Shown: positions 1 to 8,876, numbered from the stretch's first letter. The stretch: DNA of 64,000 nucleotides from Calothrix sp. NIES-2098 (GCA_002368175.1 AP018172.1:7505001-7569000); one strand, 5' to 3'. A program made the numbers and translations. The notes: generated from the sequence alone by a model not told the origin.

Positions 1-364
1 CGGATTTGCAACTCAACCGGGACAAAAAACAGTAGGCTTTAACCGGATGTTTCAGCTCTATCGGGGGTATGCAAATAGCGATCGCGCCCAAGGTAAAAAC
101 AAATCTGCTTGGTTAACCCAGGATCTCGCCCTGAATTTGGCTAGTCCAGTGAAGACCCCTCACTTCGGAAAGGGACTGACTGGTACTGTCGCAGGCGATC
201 GCGGACAGCTTTACCGCGTGCGCGTCATGCAAGCAAATAGCGGACGGACTCCCCAAATCCGTCGCAGTATGAGCGAGTATTTGGTAACTTACGACCAACT
301 CTCCCCCACCCTGCAACGACTGAATCAACGGGGTAGCCGAGTGGTAAATATTTCTCCTGCCTGA
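1..364 (+). CDS. cpcH2: Phycocyanin rod linker, C-terminal part (CpcH2/CpcC type), cut by window edge
   Basis: The 5' end lies outside the window; the first complete codon is at position 2. About 120 residues remain. They contain the end of the PBS linker (pfam00427) domain (QLYRGYANSDRAQ) and then a C-terminal CpcD-like domain ending in the pattern 'YDQLSPTLQRLNQRGSRVVN'. Rod linkers join phycocyanin hexamers in the phycobilisome. The best match inside the window is the first linker of the minus-strand operon (7989-8804), so I place it as the H-type linker of a cpcB-A-H-I-D operon whose B and A genes lie upstream. Three methionines occur in this fragment, unlike the sulfur-poor paralogue. 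The next linker starts 46 bases downstream. Family certain; the '2' label is inference from operon order. Confidence 0.9.
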   Translation, partial: GFATQPGQKTVGFNRMFQLYRGYANSDRAQGKNKSAWLTQDLALNLASPVKTPHFGKGLTGTVAGDRGQLYRVRVMQANSGRTPQIRRSMSEYLVTYDQLSPTLQRLNQRGSRVVNISPA

Positions 365-409
365 ACCCGATCTATTTCGCAATATCAAGTCTACAAGGAG
401 TAGCAATTC

Positions 410-1282
410 GTGCCCATTACTAGTGCAGCATCTCGTTTGGGAACTTCGGCTTTTGACCAAACACGCCCAGTTGAACTGCGTCCAAACTGGACAGCAGAAG
501 ATGCCAAAATTGTTATTCAGGCAGTTTATCGTCAAGTATTAGGTAACGACTACCTGATGCAATCAGAACGTCTCACTAGCCTAGAGTCATTGCTGACCAA
601 TGGTAAACTGAGCGTTCGGGATTTTGTCCGGGCGGTGGCTAAATCTGACTTATACAAAACCAAATTTCTTTACCCACATTTTCAAACCCGGGTAATTGAA
701 TTGAACTTTAAACATCTGTTGGGACGCGCTCCTTACGATGAATCGGAAGTGATTGAGCATCTCGATCGCTACCAAAATCAAGGGTTTGATGCAGACATTG
801 ATTCTTATATCGACTCTGCTGAATACGATTCCTACTTTGGAGATGCGATTGTACCCTACTACCGTGACCTCGTAACCACAGGAGTTGGTCAGAGAACGGT
901 TGGTTTTACTCGCATGTTCCGCTTATATCGCGGCTATGCCAATAGCGATCGCTCTCAGCTAGCAGGTACCAGTTCTCGTCTGGCAAGTGACTTAGCTAAA
1001 AATAGTGCTTCTGCGATTATTGCTCCTTCCGGTAGCACCGATGGTTGGGCTTACAAACCCTCGCTACTAGGGACTGCACCCAGTCGCACTTTTGGCAGAT
1101 CTTCTAAAGGTTCTACCTCAGGACTCTACCGCATTGAAGTTACCAGTATCAGCCTGCCAAGATATCCAAAAGTTCGTCGTAGCAATAAAGAGTTCATCGT
1201 CCCCTACGAACAGCTATCCAATACCCTTCAGCAAATTAATAAGCTGGGTGGTAAGGTTGCCAGCATTACCCTTGCACAATAG
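410..1282 (+). CDS. cpcI2: Phycocyanin rod linker polypeptide (CpcI2/CpcC type)
   Basis: 290 residues, GTG start preceded by AAGGAG. Residues about 20-150 form the PBS linker domain (ELNFKHLLGRAPYDESE is the family signature). Residues about 235-288 form the CpcD-like domain that caps the phycocyanin disc cavity. The protein sits inside the hexamer stack of the phycobilisome rod and tunes energy transfer toward the core. It contains three Met and no Cys, compared with one Met and no Cys in its paralogue at 7029-7895. It is second of the three co-oriented linker genes and ends 14 bases before the cpcD gene, so one transcript is expected. If this is the cpc2 operon of a chromatically acclimating strain, it would be induced in red light; the promoter is outside the window. 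Confidence 0.92.
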   Translation: MPITSAASRLGTSAFDQTRPVELRPNWTAEDAKIVIQAVYRQVLGNDYLMQSERLTSLESLLTNGKLSVRDFVRAVAKSDLYKTKFLYPHFQTRVIELNFKHLLGRAPYDESEVIEHLDRYQNQGFDADIDSYIDSAEYDSYFGDAIVPYYRDLVTTGVGQRTVGFTRMFRLYRGYANSDRSQLAGTSSRLASDLAKNSASAIIAPSGSTDGWAYKPSLLGTAPSRTFGRSSKGSTSGLYRIEVTSISLPRYPKVRRSNKEFIVPYEQLSNTLQQINKLGGKVASITLAQ

Positions 1283-1296
1283 GAGATAAGAACCAT

Positions 1297-1551
1297 ATGT
1301 TAGGACAGTCTGCATTGGCAGGAACATCAAACTCAGACAATCGCGTTTTTATCTACGAAGTAGAAGGATTGCGGCAGAACGAGCAAACTGAGAACAATAA
1401 GTATCAGATTCGCAATAGCAGCACGATTCAGATTCAAGTCCCCTATAGCCGCATGAATGAAGAGATGCGTCGCATTACTCGCTTAGGCGGTAAGATTGTC
1501 GGCATCCGTTCTGCGAGTGAAAGTGCAACTGAAACTGCATCAGAAAATTGA
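1297..1551 (+). CDS. cpcD2: Phycobilisome small rod-capping linker CpcD
   Basis: 84 residues, ATG with an AGGAG upstream. A single CpcD-like domain (VFIYEVEGLRQNEQT ... VPYSRMNEEMRRITRLGGKIV) followed by a short acidic Ser/Glu-rich tail. CpcD caps the core-distal end of phycocyanin rods and ends rod elongation. The paralogue on the other strand (6729-6941) is 70 residues and has a single Met, whereas this copy has three. It is the last gene of the operon: a hairpin with a T-run follows 24 bases later. Confidence 0.93.
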   Translation: MLGQSALAGTSNSDNRVFIYEVEGLRQNEQTENNKYQIRNSSTIQIQVPYSRMNEEMRRITRLGGKIVGIRSASESATETASEN

Positions 1552-1574
1552 TCGCAATCTTATATAAGCTTTAC

Positions 1575-1612
1575 GGGCGTGGAAAATTATCAGTTTTCTA
1601 CGCCCATTTTTA
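1575..1612 (+). terminator. Rho-independent terminator of the first cpc operon
   Basis: Arms GGGCGTGGAAAA (1575-1586) and TTTTCTACGCCC (1594-1605) pair at 11 of 12 positions around a 7-nt loop and run into ATTTTTAT. It lies 24 bases after the cpcD2 stop. Confidence 0.85.
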
Positions 1613-1657
1613 TATACATACCATAGGATTTTTCAGATTAATCAATATTGATGTAAT

Positions 1658-2230
1658 TTAGGCAATTCCTGCTTGTTGAAAGATTTGTTGAGGCGTAATT
1701 TGCAAGCCTTCTAATATATAATCATCCAAGCTATCAGTACCACGTTTTGTTTGAGGTAGAGCATCCGGGTAAAAAATAGTAATAGTTTTTGCTCTGGTAT
1801 CAACAACCCAAACTCTTTCAACTTTAGCTTTTAAATAATCAGTTGCTTTTTCTGTCATTTCCCCGAAAGTTTGACTGGGGGAGATAATTTCAATGACTAA
1901 TTCGGGTGCAACGGGACAAGCGTCATCTTCCAACCAATCGCTAGGAAGAAGATTATAAGAAACGTACGTTAAATCTGCAACAGGAACCCAGTCTTTTTGA
2001 TTTCGTGTTAGCCTAATTGCCCATTCAATTACTACCCTTCCCTTTCCTGTTGCCCATGCAGACAAGAGTATAAATAACGCACCTGTGATGGAACTATGAA
2101 AAAATTTTGGTGACATTTCATCATTTTTGAATTTAGGAACGGCTTCTCCATCAATGAGTTCGTAAATGATATCTCCTTCGGGAAACGCAAGGAATTCTTC
2201 AAGAGTGAGTTGGGTTTTCGGTTTAATCAT
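1658..2230 (-). CDS. Uma2 family (DUF820) putative endonuclease
   Basis: 190 residues. It has the Uma2 pattern: N-terminal TLEEFLAFPEGDIIYELIDGE, a central VPVADLTYVS and PELVIEIISPSQ followed by K (KATDYLKAKVERVWVVD). These are the E/D...E.K residues of a PD-(D/E)XK-like nuclease fold. Cyanobacteria carry dozens of copies; their biological role is not established. It sits alone between two phycocyanin loci, in the opposite orientation, which suggests an insertion between once-adjacent operons. Length is normal, so it is probably intact. Confidence 0.85.
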   Translation of the reverse strand: MIKPKTQLTLEEFLAFPEGDIIYELIDGEAVPKFKNDEMSPKFFHSSITGALFILLSAWATGKGRVVIEWAIRLTRNQKDWVPVADLTYVSYNLLPSDWLEDDACPVAPELVIEIISPSQTFGEMTEKATDYLKAKVERVWVVDTRAKTITIFYPDALPQTKRGTDSLDDYILEGLQITPQQIFQQAGIA

Positions 2231-2503
2231 GCTTAATTGTGCAGTTGAAGGATAACTCTAGTTTTAATTGCAGAGTTAATGCCCATCTTGCCTCCATCAT
2301 CTGGTGGAGACAAAAGTACTTCTCCAAGTAATACCTAACTTAGTTAGCGACACCTATAATGTATCCATGCTCTTACAGTAATTCGGCATCAAAGTCTAGA
2401 AGTATTGTAGCCATGTTTACAGAATTTAATATTTAGGCTGGCAGAATTTGAAAAGAGCAAACTGTTACTCAGTATTTTTTGTTTGCACGACTAGGAGAAA
2501 CAC

Positions 2504-2710
2504 ATGGCTGAAATCCCAACTGGCGGTCAAATGCTGTGGAAATTAGAAGGGGACGATCGCGTTTTGTATTTGCGGCATAATTCGTCTGAGCCTTGGCGTC
2601 CCTATGAAGAGTTTCCAGAGTATTGTCTGCCCGATCCTCAAGGCTTTTCTAAAGGGATTGCCACCTTTTTGGCGTTGCTCAAGAAAGATTGGACAGCCAC
2701 GAAATCCTAG
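2504..2710 (+). CDS. Conserved small hypothetical protein
   Basis: 68 residues, ATG preceded by AGGAG with good spacing. Contains many Trp and acidic residues (LWKLEGDDRVLYLRH, PWRPYEEFPEY) and no membrane segment or Cys cluster. I do not recognise a domain. Codon use and ribosome site look like a real gene. The upstream stretch carries TTTGCACGA, superficially like half of the PCC 7601 L-box, but the second half is absent. Function unknown. Confidence 0.6.
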   Translation: MAEIPTGGQMLWKLEGDDRVLYLRHNSSEPWRPYEEFPEYCLPDPQGFSKGIATFLALLKKDWTATKS

Positions 2711-3660
2711 CTCTTGTGTTGGCTGCTTAAGGAAGTGCGATCGCATTTCTTCACTCAGCGCTTGAATCTAGCTCAAATCTGCTCTGGCAATACTTTCCAG
2801 ATCTTCAAACTCAATCCCGGTTAATAAGTAAAGATACCCCCACTAACCAGGCTATACCCAAAGTTTGCCTGGACTTAGCCTTGACTGTTTGAGATGAGCA
2901 ACAGTCAGATCTGCTCCCCGTCAATCTATGACGTTGAGATCCGCTTCACTCAAGATCGGCTGGCTAAATTCGCTCGCATCAACTTAACCCTTTGCAACTC
3001 AAAACCACTGAGGCTGAATTGGTATGTAACTTGTTACACAAAATTGTTTATTCATCAGGCTTTCATAGCGAGGACTTCAGCTCGTGTGGATCTAGATACC
3101 TGCATACACAATGCGCATTTTTATGCTACTTGGTGAAATTTTTCATTGGGCTGCATTTCTTCAAACTCAGGTTCTTAACATTTCTTAAACTTGTTTATCA
3201 TTTTTTTCTAGGCTGTATTTACAAGCATATCTGACTATACTGTCGTTAGAGCGAGCTAAACTGTGCCGATCAATGGTTAACAAGTGTTAAGAATATAAAT
3301 TCGCAGTAATTAGCGCAAAAAGCTTGATAATCAACAATCTCAAGCCATAACGCTATCAACTTGACAATTTGTAATAAACAAAGGATTGAACGATATAGTA
3401 TAAACAACAAAGAAGAACTTAATAGAGCAGATGAAAAATTAACCATTCATCTGAAATGAGCAAAGGTCTTCAATTGTTTAAGAAATAAAAAAATCTTCCA
3501 AGTTTCCTTTAAGGAAGAATAGGACAGGTTTGATCGGTGATTCAAGCTATTGCTTTGAGTCGATCGAGCGATTGTGGCAGCTTAATTGCCAAGCTCGATT
3601 GAACTGGGTTTTAACCTCATCCAAGCCATACTCGACTAAACGAATTAGGAAATTGAGTGT
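2711..3660. promoter_or_regulatory. Long non-coding region carrying the cpc1 promoter and leader
   Basis: 950 bases without a convincing gene; short open frames here lack ribosome sites and family resemblance. A leader to cpcB1 is expected. A 13-base palindrome TTCCTTTAAGGAA lies at 3504-3516. A TTGACA at 3361 has no well-spaced -10 partner, so I cannot place the promoter. Such long leaders are usual for phycobiliprotein operons. Confidence 0.5.
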
Positions 3661-4179
3661 ATGTTTGACGCATTTGCAAAAGTAGTCTCCCAAGCTGACG
3701 CACGTGGTGAATATCTCAGCGCTTCTCAAATAGATGCTCTGAGCGCTATGGTTGCTGATGGCAACAAGCGCATGGACGTTGTTAACCGGATTACCGGTAA
3801 CTCCTCCACAATTGTGGCAAATGCAGCTCGTGCTTTGTTTGCAGAGCAGCCCCAGTTGATTGCTCCTGGTGGTAATGCTTACACCAGCCGTCGTATGGCT
3901 GCTTGTTTGCGTGACATGGAAATCATTTTGCGCTACGTCACCTATGCTATCTTCGCTGGCGATGCTAGCATCCTCGACGATCGCTGCCTCAACGGTCTAA
4001 GAGAAACCTACTTGGCTCTAGGAACTCCTGGTTCTTCTGTAGCAGTTGGCGTTCAAAAGATGAAAGATGCTGCTTTAGCGATCGCAGGCGACCCCAATGG
4101 CGTTACCAGAGGCGATTGTGCCAGCCTCATGTCTGAAGTATCTAGCTATTTTGATAGAGCTGCTTCTGCGGTTGCTTAA
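3661..4179 (+). CDS. cpcB1: C-phycocyanin beta subunit
   Basis: 172 residues, the normal CpcB length. The bilin-binding Cys82 (MAACLRD) and Cys153 (RGDCAS) are present, as is the conserved Asn72 region (PGGNAY) that is methylated in the family. A third cysteine, Cys109 (DDRCLNG), and seven methionines are present, as usual for CpcB. CpcB pairs with CpcA, carries two phycocyanobilins and builds (alpha-beta)6 hexamers in rods. The ATG follows AGGAAATTGAGTGT. cpcA1 follows after 96 bases and cpcE-cpcF beyond that, the arrangement of the constitutive cpc1 operon in PCC 7601. Compare the sulfur-poor paralogue at 9939-10460. Confidence 0.97.
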   Translation: MFDAFAKVVSQADARGEYLSASQIDALSAMVADGNKRMDVVNRITGNSSTIVANAARALFAEQPQLIAPGGNAYTSRRMAACLRDMEIILRYVTYAIFAGDASILDDRCLNGLRETYLALGTPGSSVAVGVQKMKDAALAIAGDPNGVTRGDCASLMSEVSSYFDRAASAVA

Positions 4180-4275
4180 TTAGCGATTAATCAGAATTTT
4201 TTGATCGGCTTCAGATAACTGAACCGATTGCTAAAAGCTATTTCATCAAACAAGATAATTGGGAGAAAATCCGAA

Positions 4276-4764
4276 ATGAAAACCCCTTTAACCGAAGCAG
4301 TAGCAGCTGCTGATTCCCAAGGACGCTTCCTCAGCTCTACCGAAATCCAAACCGCATTTGGTCGTTTCCGTCAAGCTAAAGCAAGCTTGGAAGCTGCAAA
4401 AGCATTAAGCGAAAAAGCTTCTAGCCTGGCTTCTGGTGCTGCTAATGCTGTTTACAGCAAATATCCCTACACCACCAGCACTCAAGGCCCCAACTTTGCT
4501 TCCACTCAAACTGGCAAAGATAAGTGCGTTCGCGACATCGGCTACTACCTGCGCATGGTTACTTACTGCCTAGTTGTAGGTGGTACAGGCCCTCTGGATG
4601 ACTACCTCATCGGTGGTATCGCTGAAATTAACCGCACCTTCGATCTATCTCCCAGCTGGTACGTTGAAGCTCTGAAGTACGTTAAAGCTAACCACGGTTT
4701 GAGTGGCGATCCTGCTGTTGAAGCTAACTCCTACATCGACTACGCCATCAACGCATTAAGCTAA
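4276..4764 (+). CDS. cpcA1: C-phycocyanin alpha subunit
   Basis: 162 residues, the standard CpcA length when started at ATG 4276 (MKTPLTEAV), which has GGGAGA upstream; an in-frame start 48 bases earlier would add a non-homologous leader. Bilin-binding Cys84 is in KDKCVRD, and Cys98 (VTYC) is also present. CpcA carries one phycocyanobilin, attached by the CpcE/CpcF lyase encoded just downstream. The gene ends 16 bases before a strong hairpin that separates it from cpcE. Confidence 0.97.
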   Translation: MKTPLTEAVAAADSQGRFLSSTEIQTAFGRFRQAKASLEAAKALSEKASSLASGAANAVYSKYPYTTSTQGPNFASTQTGKDKCVRDIGYYLRMVTYCLVVGGTGPLDDYLIGGIAEINRTFDLSPSWYVEALKYVKANHGLSGDPAVEANSYIDYAINALS

Positions 4765-4779
4765 TTTAACGATGGTTTG

Positions 4780-4842
4780 ACCCGGAGGAGTATACAATGA
4801 CTGACAGAAGTTAGAAATTGTTTACCCCTCCGGGTATTGTTT
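4780..4842 (+). terminator. Hairpin terminator/attenuator between cpcBA and cpcEF
   Basis: Arms 4780-4798 and 4817-4835 pair at 17 of 19 positions (core ACCCGGAGG / CCTCCGGGT is perfect), with an 18-nt loop and a T6 run in ATTGTTTTTTG. It would end most transcripts after cpcA1 and let a minority continue into the lyase genes, matching the different amounts of protein needed. Confidence 0.85.
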
Positions 4843-4907
4843 TTTGTGGGCATTTGTCATTGTTCTCTCATCTCCCCACACTCCCTTTTCTCCCTCATCG
4901 CCTAAGT

Positions 4908-5738
4908 ATGGATAACGAAGCTAACATCCGGGATGATAACCAATTAACTGTAGAACAGGCGATCGCTAATCTCCAAGGTGAAGATTTGGGATTGCGAGTG
5001 TACGCTGCTTGGTGGTTAGGGCGCTTTCGGGTGGATGCTCCAGAAGCTATTGATGTGTTGATTGCAGCCTTAGAAGATGAAGACGATCGCACAAAGGCTG
5101 GTGGTTATCCTCTACGTAGAAATGCAGCTAGAGCATTGGGAAAACTAGGCGAACAACGAGCAGTCCCATCATTAGTTAGAGCGCTGGAATGCTCTGATTT
5201 CTATGTTCGCGAAGCCGCAGCTCAATCTTTAGAGATGCTAGGAGATTCGTCTTGTATTCCTAGGCTGCTCGACTTACTTAATAATCAAATACCTGGAACC
5301 CTACCCGCACCAGAACCTCCCCAACTCGCCCAACCCTTCGATGCCATTCTAGAGGCATTGGGAACTTTGGGAGCAATCGATGCTATTGCCGCGATCGAGC
5401 CATTCTTAGATCACTTCGTTCCTCGGATTCAGTTTGCCGCAGCACGGGCAATGTATCAGCTCACTGCTCAAGAAACTGAAGTAGCCAATCAGTATGGCGA
5501 TCGCCTGGTGCAAGCATTGGCTAACGATGATTTGCAACTACGTCGAGCCGTTTTGTCAGATTTAGGGGCGATTGGTTATTTGCCAGCTGCGGATGCGATC
5601 GCCGAGACTTTGGCAGAAAACAGCCTCAAGCTGATTTCTCTCAAGGGTTTACTAGAAAAACAAATGCTACAGACTACACCACCAGATTTATCGCCAGGTG
5701 CCATAAAAGTGATGCAATTAATGGATGCATTATTGTAG
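4908..5738 (+). CDS. cpcE: Phycocyanobilin:CpcA lyase, CpcE subunit
   Basis: 276 residues from ATG 4908 (MDNEANIRDD), the usual CpcE length; the open frame extends 30 residues upstream but that part looks like leader sequence. HEAT/PBS-lyase repeats run through the protein (for example LRVYAAWWLGRF, RRNAARALGKLG, VREAAAQSLEMLG). CpcE and CpcF form the heterodimeric E/F-type lyase that attaches phycocyanobilin to Cys84 of CpcA and can also remove it. Directly downstream of cpcB1A1 behind the attenuator hairpin; cpcF follows after about 50 bases. Confidence 0.95.
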   Translation: MDNEANIRDDNQLTVEQAIANLQGEDLGLRVYAAWWLGRFRVDAPEAIDVLIAALEDEDDRTKAGGYPLRRNAARALGKLGEQRAVPSLVRALECSDFYVREAAAQSLEMLGDSSCIPRLLDLLNNQIPGTLPAPEPPQLAQPFDAILEALGTLGAIDAIAAIEPFLDHFVPRIQFAAARAMYQLTAQETEVANQYGDRLVQALANDDLQLRRAVLSDLGAIGYLPAADAIAETLAENSLKLISLKGLLEKQMLQTTPPDLSPGAIKVMQLMDALL

Positions 5739-5789
5739 CAGCAAGAGCGACAATGTAAAAGGTAGAACTTATTGCTTCCCTTCTTCCTC

Positions 5790-6617
5790 ATGCCTGATAA
5801 CCTTGAGACTCTAATTCGCGCAGTAGAAGTCGCAGATTCCTCTCTCCTTTTACAAGAAGCTGTAAAAAACCTGGCAGCGGCTCGTTTAGAAGGAGCCATT
5901 CCCACCTTGATTGCCTCTTTGAGCTATAACAATCCAGGTGCAGCCGTGGCAGCTGTCGATGGGCTAATCCAAATTGGCGAACCCGCAGTCCCAGGTCTTT
6001 TGGAGCTACTCGACTTGCATAACTACACCGCCAGATCGTGGGCAATCCGCGCTTTGGCAGGAATTGGCGATCCGAGAGGATTAGTAACTTTGTTGGGAGC
6101 AGCCACCGCAGACTTTGCCCTCAGCGTCCGCCGGGCGGCCGCTAAAGGTTTAGGAATGATGAAGTGGCATTGGTTCCCTGACGATCTCCTAGAAATTGCC
6201 CAAGCAGAAGCATTGGAAGCATTGCTATTTGTGGCTCAGGAAGATGATGAGTGGGTAGTACGCTATTCAGCCGTAGTTGGTTTACAGTATCTTGCCGATG
6301 CCATTGCTGTCACTTATCCAGAATGGCGATCGCAAATCGAGTCTCAGTTTGAGCAAATGGCTGTCAAAGATAACAGTTGGGCAGTGCGTGCCCGTGCTTT
6401 GATGGCACAGCAGCAACTCCAAGCACAGACAGCTACCGTTCCACCTGTGGCAGACGATCGATCCTCACCTTTGTCTTCTATGGACTGGCAGAAGATTATG
6501 GAAGGTTTGTACGGACGCAAGGGACAAGAGCGACAAGAGCAACTTGTATTTGCAGAAGGCGATCCGCGCCGTTATCAAGAATTGGCGGTTGCGATCGCTC
6601 AAAATGCGAATGAATAA
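5790..6617 (+). CDS. cpcF: Phycocyanobilin:CpcA lyase, CpcF subunit
   Basis: 275 residues from ATG 5790; an in-frame TTG at 5772 is a weaker choice. HEAT-like repeats (AAVAAVDGLIQIG, ARSWAIRALAGIG, VRRAAAKGLGMMK) make the partner half of the E/F lyase. The C-terminal 45 residues are charged (LYGRKGQERQEQ). No catalytic motif beyond the repeats is expected. Only one E/F pair is seen in the window, so it presumably serves the CpcA proteins of all three phycocyanin operons. It ends just before a bidirectional terminator shared with the opposing cpc3 operon. Confidence 0.95.
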   Translation: MPDNLETLIRAVEVADSSLLLQEAVKNLAAARLEGAIPTLIASLSYNNPGAAVAAVDGLIQIGEPAVPGLLELLDLHNYTARSWAIRALAGIGDPRGLVTLLGAATADFALSVRRAAAKGLGMMKWHWFPDDLLEIAQAEALEALLFVAQEDDEWVVRYSAVVGLQYLADAIAVTYPEWRSQIESQFEQMAVKDNSWAVRARALMAQQQLQAQTATVPPVADDRSSPLSSMDWQKIMEGLYGRKGQERQEQLVFAEGDPRRYQELAVAIAQNANE

Positions 6618-6653
6618 TTTCGTAGTCAGGACTAAAGTCCTGCATTTTAGCTA

Positions 6654-6697
6654 AAAACCGACACATACTTCTTGAAAGTACAGTGTCGGTTTTATTT
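6654..6697. terminator. Bidirectional terminator between cpc1 and cpc3 operons
   Basis: AAAACCGACAC (6654-6664) and GTGTCGGTTTT (6683-6693) are perfect inverted repeats with A-rich and T-rich flanks on both sides, so it can stop transcripts from cpcF (+) and cpcD3 (-). A short palindromic repeat (AGGACTAAAGTCCT) lies just before it at about 6628-6641. Confidence 0.85.
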
Positions 6698-6728
6698 TAG
6701 TTTCAAGTTAAATTAATGAGACAAAGCA

Positions 6729-6941
6729 CTAATTTTCATCGATGTTCAGCGTTAGCGGTTGGATATTGACAATCTTGCCACCCAAGCGATTAATTCGCTG
6801 AAGCTCTTCATTAAAACGGCTAAAAGGAACAGTGATAAATACACTAGCGCTGGAACGAATCGGGTAATTGTTTTGATTCGTGACCTCATTTTGCTGCAAA
6901 CCCGAAACTTCAACCTGAAAACTCCGACTGGGATAAACCAT
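6729..6941 (-). CDS. cpcD3: Small rod-capping linker CpcD of the sulfur-poor operon
   Basis: 70 residues, a single CpcD-like domain (FQVEVSGLQQNEVT ... VPFSRFNEELQRINRLGGKIVNI). TAGGAT lies upstream of the ATG. It has no Cys and no Met except the initiator; where CpcD2 has SRMNEEMRR, this copy has SRFNEELQR. It is the last gene of the minus-strand cpcB-A-H-I-D operon and caps rods built from that phycocyanin. Confidence 0.93.
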   Translation of the reverse strand: MVYPSRSFQVEVSGLQQNEVTNQNNYPIRSSASVFITVPFSRFNEELQRINRLGGKIVNIQPLTLNIDEN

Positions 6942-7028
6942 TTTGATATCCTACCAATCAATTTATTATGGGCATCGGGTATGGGGCATTGGGCACGGGG
7001 AAGAAAACTCCCCACACTCCCTCATCTC

Positions 7029-7895
7029 CTAAAGTGGAGTAACGCTGGCAATTTTGCCATTGCGACGTTGAACTTGTTGAAAATAATTAGATAGCTGTTC
7101 GTAGGGGATAATTACTGCTTTGTTAATGCGACGAACCTTGGGATAACCAGGTTGAGAAATGCTAGCAACTTCAACGCGATAAAGTCGTCCTTTTCCAAAA
7201 GCTTGCGAGCCTTGAAACGTGCTGCTGGGGGTTTGTCCTTTGACGGAGGGACGATAAGCAAAGCCATTGTTACTACCCGCAGGAGCAATAACCGTTGAAG
7301 CACTATTTTTTGCTAATTCGCTAGCCAAACGCGAAGAATTGCCGGAAATTTGAGAGCGATCGCTCGTTGCATAACCGCGATATAGTTGAAAAATTCGGGT
7401 AAAGCCTACTGTTTTCTGCCCTAGTTGATTGCTGAATCCCCGATAATAGGGCACAATATTGTCCCCAAAATTTGTCTGGTATTCGGTTGAGTCTATGTAG
7501 GAATCAATATCTGCGTCGTAGCCTTTGGTTTGATATAAATCCAGATGATAGACTATCTCAGATTCATCATAGGGAGCGCGACCGAGCAGATGTTTATAAT
7601 TTAATTCTGTAACACGGCTATGAAAGTTATTAGAAAAAAACTTTGATTTGTACAGATCTGATTTTGCTAACTGCCTAACAAATTCTTGTACTGTAATATT
7701 CCTATTAGTTAAGAGCGATTCCAAAGCCTTCAATCGTTCAGATTGCAGCAAATAATCATTGCCTAAAACCTGACGATAAATAGCAGCAATTACCTGTGCA
7801 ATTTCTGCTTGAGTGGCATTGGAACGTAATTCAATGGGAGCAGCGTTACTAAATGCAGAAGTTCCGAGTCTGGATGCGGCTGTTGTAATAGCCAT
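7029..7895 (-). CDS. cpcI3: Phycocyanin rod linker (CpcI3/CpcC type), sulfur-poor
   Basis: 288 residues with PBS linker domain (ELNYKHLLGRAPYDESE) and C-terminal CpcD-like domain. AAGGAG precedes the ATG. It contains no Cys and only the start Met; the paralogue at 410-1282 has two internal Met, at positions where this copy has Leu (DYLLQSE for DYLMQSE) and Ile (TRIFQLY for TRMFRLY). It lies 133 bases... downstream partner of cpcD3 and follows cpcH3 after 93 bases, so co-transcription is expected. Role: joins phycocyanin hexamers in rods assembled from the cpc3 products. Confidence 0.93.
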   Translation of the reverse strand: MAITTAASRLGTSAFSNAAPIELRSNATQAEIAQVIAAIYRQVLGNDYLLQSERLKALESLLTNRNITVQEFVRQLAKSDLYKSKFFSNNFHSRVTELNYKHLLGRAPYDESEIVYHLDLYQTKGYDADIDSYIDSTEYQTNFGDNIVPYYRGFSNQLGQKTVGFTRIFQLYRGYATSDRSQISGNSSRLASELAKNSASTVIAPAGSNNGFAYRPSVKGQTPSSTFQGSQAFGKGRLYRVEVASISQPGYPKVRRINKAVIIPYEQLSNYFQQVQRRNGKIASVTPL

Positions 7896-7988
7896 CTAAA
7901 AGTCTCCTTAACGAACAATTTTTGTCTAAAAAGGCAGAGGGCAGAAGGAAAGAAGCTTCTGTCTTCACCCTCCTGCCTCCTGTCTTAT

Positions 7989-8804
7989 TCAAGAAAGGGC
8001 AATGCTGATTACCTTGCGCCCTTGGCGATTGAGTTGTTGTAAGCGATTCGATAACTGATCGAATGGCACAACTACTTCGCTAATGCTTTGACGAATGCGT
8101 GGGGAGTTGGGCGAAGCCGCTTGTGTAACACGAATCCGATAAGTATTGCCACCACGATTTCCTGTTGAAACACCTGTTAAGGAACCAGCATCAGCAGGAT
8201 AGATAGGAGATACCAAATTTTTCCCCAAATCCCAGGTTAATTGTCCTTTGGGTTTATTTTGGGCGCGATCGCTATTGGCATAACCTCTGTACAACTGAAA
8301 GAAACGAGGAAAGCCAGCAGTTTTTTGTCCGACTGTAGTTTGATAACCCCGATAGTAAGGAACTACAGCTTCCCCAAAATTTTGTTGATACTCAAGCGAA
8401 TCGATGTAAGAATTAATCTCGGCTTCGTAACCTTGAGAATTATAGATATCAACGTGGTAAGCAATTTCTGACTCATCGTAGGGCGCACGACCCAATAGAT
8501 GCTTATAATTCAGTTCAATAAAGCGAACTTGTGAGTTGGAATAAAAGAACTTTTGCCGATACAGTTCCGATTGAGCGATCGCTCGCACAAAGTCCCGCAC
8601 GGAAATCTGCGCTTGCAGCAAGAGTGATTCTGCACTAGAGAGTCGCTCGCTTTCAAACAGATGCTCATTACCTAAAACTTGGCGATATGCAGCCCAAATT
8701 ACTGACTGTACATCTTCTGGCGTGTTCACAAAGCGTAATTCTACTTTTGCACTTTCTGCAAACGGACGAATTCCCAATCGGCTTGCTTCTGTTAACGCTG
8801 CCAT
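7989..8804 (-). CDS. cpcH3: Phycocyanin rod linker (CpcH3/CpcC type), sulfur-poor
   Basis: 271 residues: PBS linker domain (IELNYKHLLGRAPYDESEI) then a CpcD-like domain (VVPFDQLSNRLQQLNRQG). No Cys and only the initiator Met over 271 residues. It resembles the partial linker at the start of the window, so both are treated as H-type linkers. It follows cpcA3 across a 521-base gap that contains an inverted repeat; it is followed closely by cpcI3. Confidence 0.93.
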   Translation of the reverse strand: MAALTEASRLGIRPFAESAKVELRFVNTPEDVQSVIWAAYRQVLGNEHLFESERLSSAESLLLQAQISVRDFVRAIAQSELYRQKFFYSNSQVRFIELNYKHLLGRAPYDESEIAYHVDIYNSQGYEAEINSYIDSLEYQQNFGEAVVPYYRGYQTTVGQKTAGFPRFFQLYRGYANSDRAQNKPKGQLTWDLGKNLVSPIYPADAGSLTGVSTGNRGGNTYRIRVTQAASPNSPRIRQSISEVVVPFDQLSNRLQQLNRQGRKVISIALS

Positions 8805-8876
8805 AATCTTATCTGTTCCTTATTTTCTAACCCGTTAAATCTTGGGAAAAATTTCTTAAGTTACAGCTAAAAACCC

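Noticed and set aside
2476..2492. TTTGCACGA as part of an RcaC L-box
   Set aside because: The L-box needs two TTGCACA units spaced by four bases; only one half-like sequence is present.
2894..3234. Two 80-residue plus-strand ORFs before cpcB1
   Set aside because: They lie in the phycocyanin leader, lack ribosome sites and have composition of non-coding AT-rich DNA.
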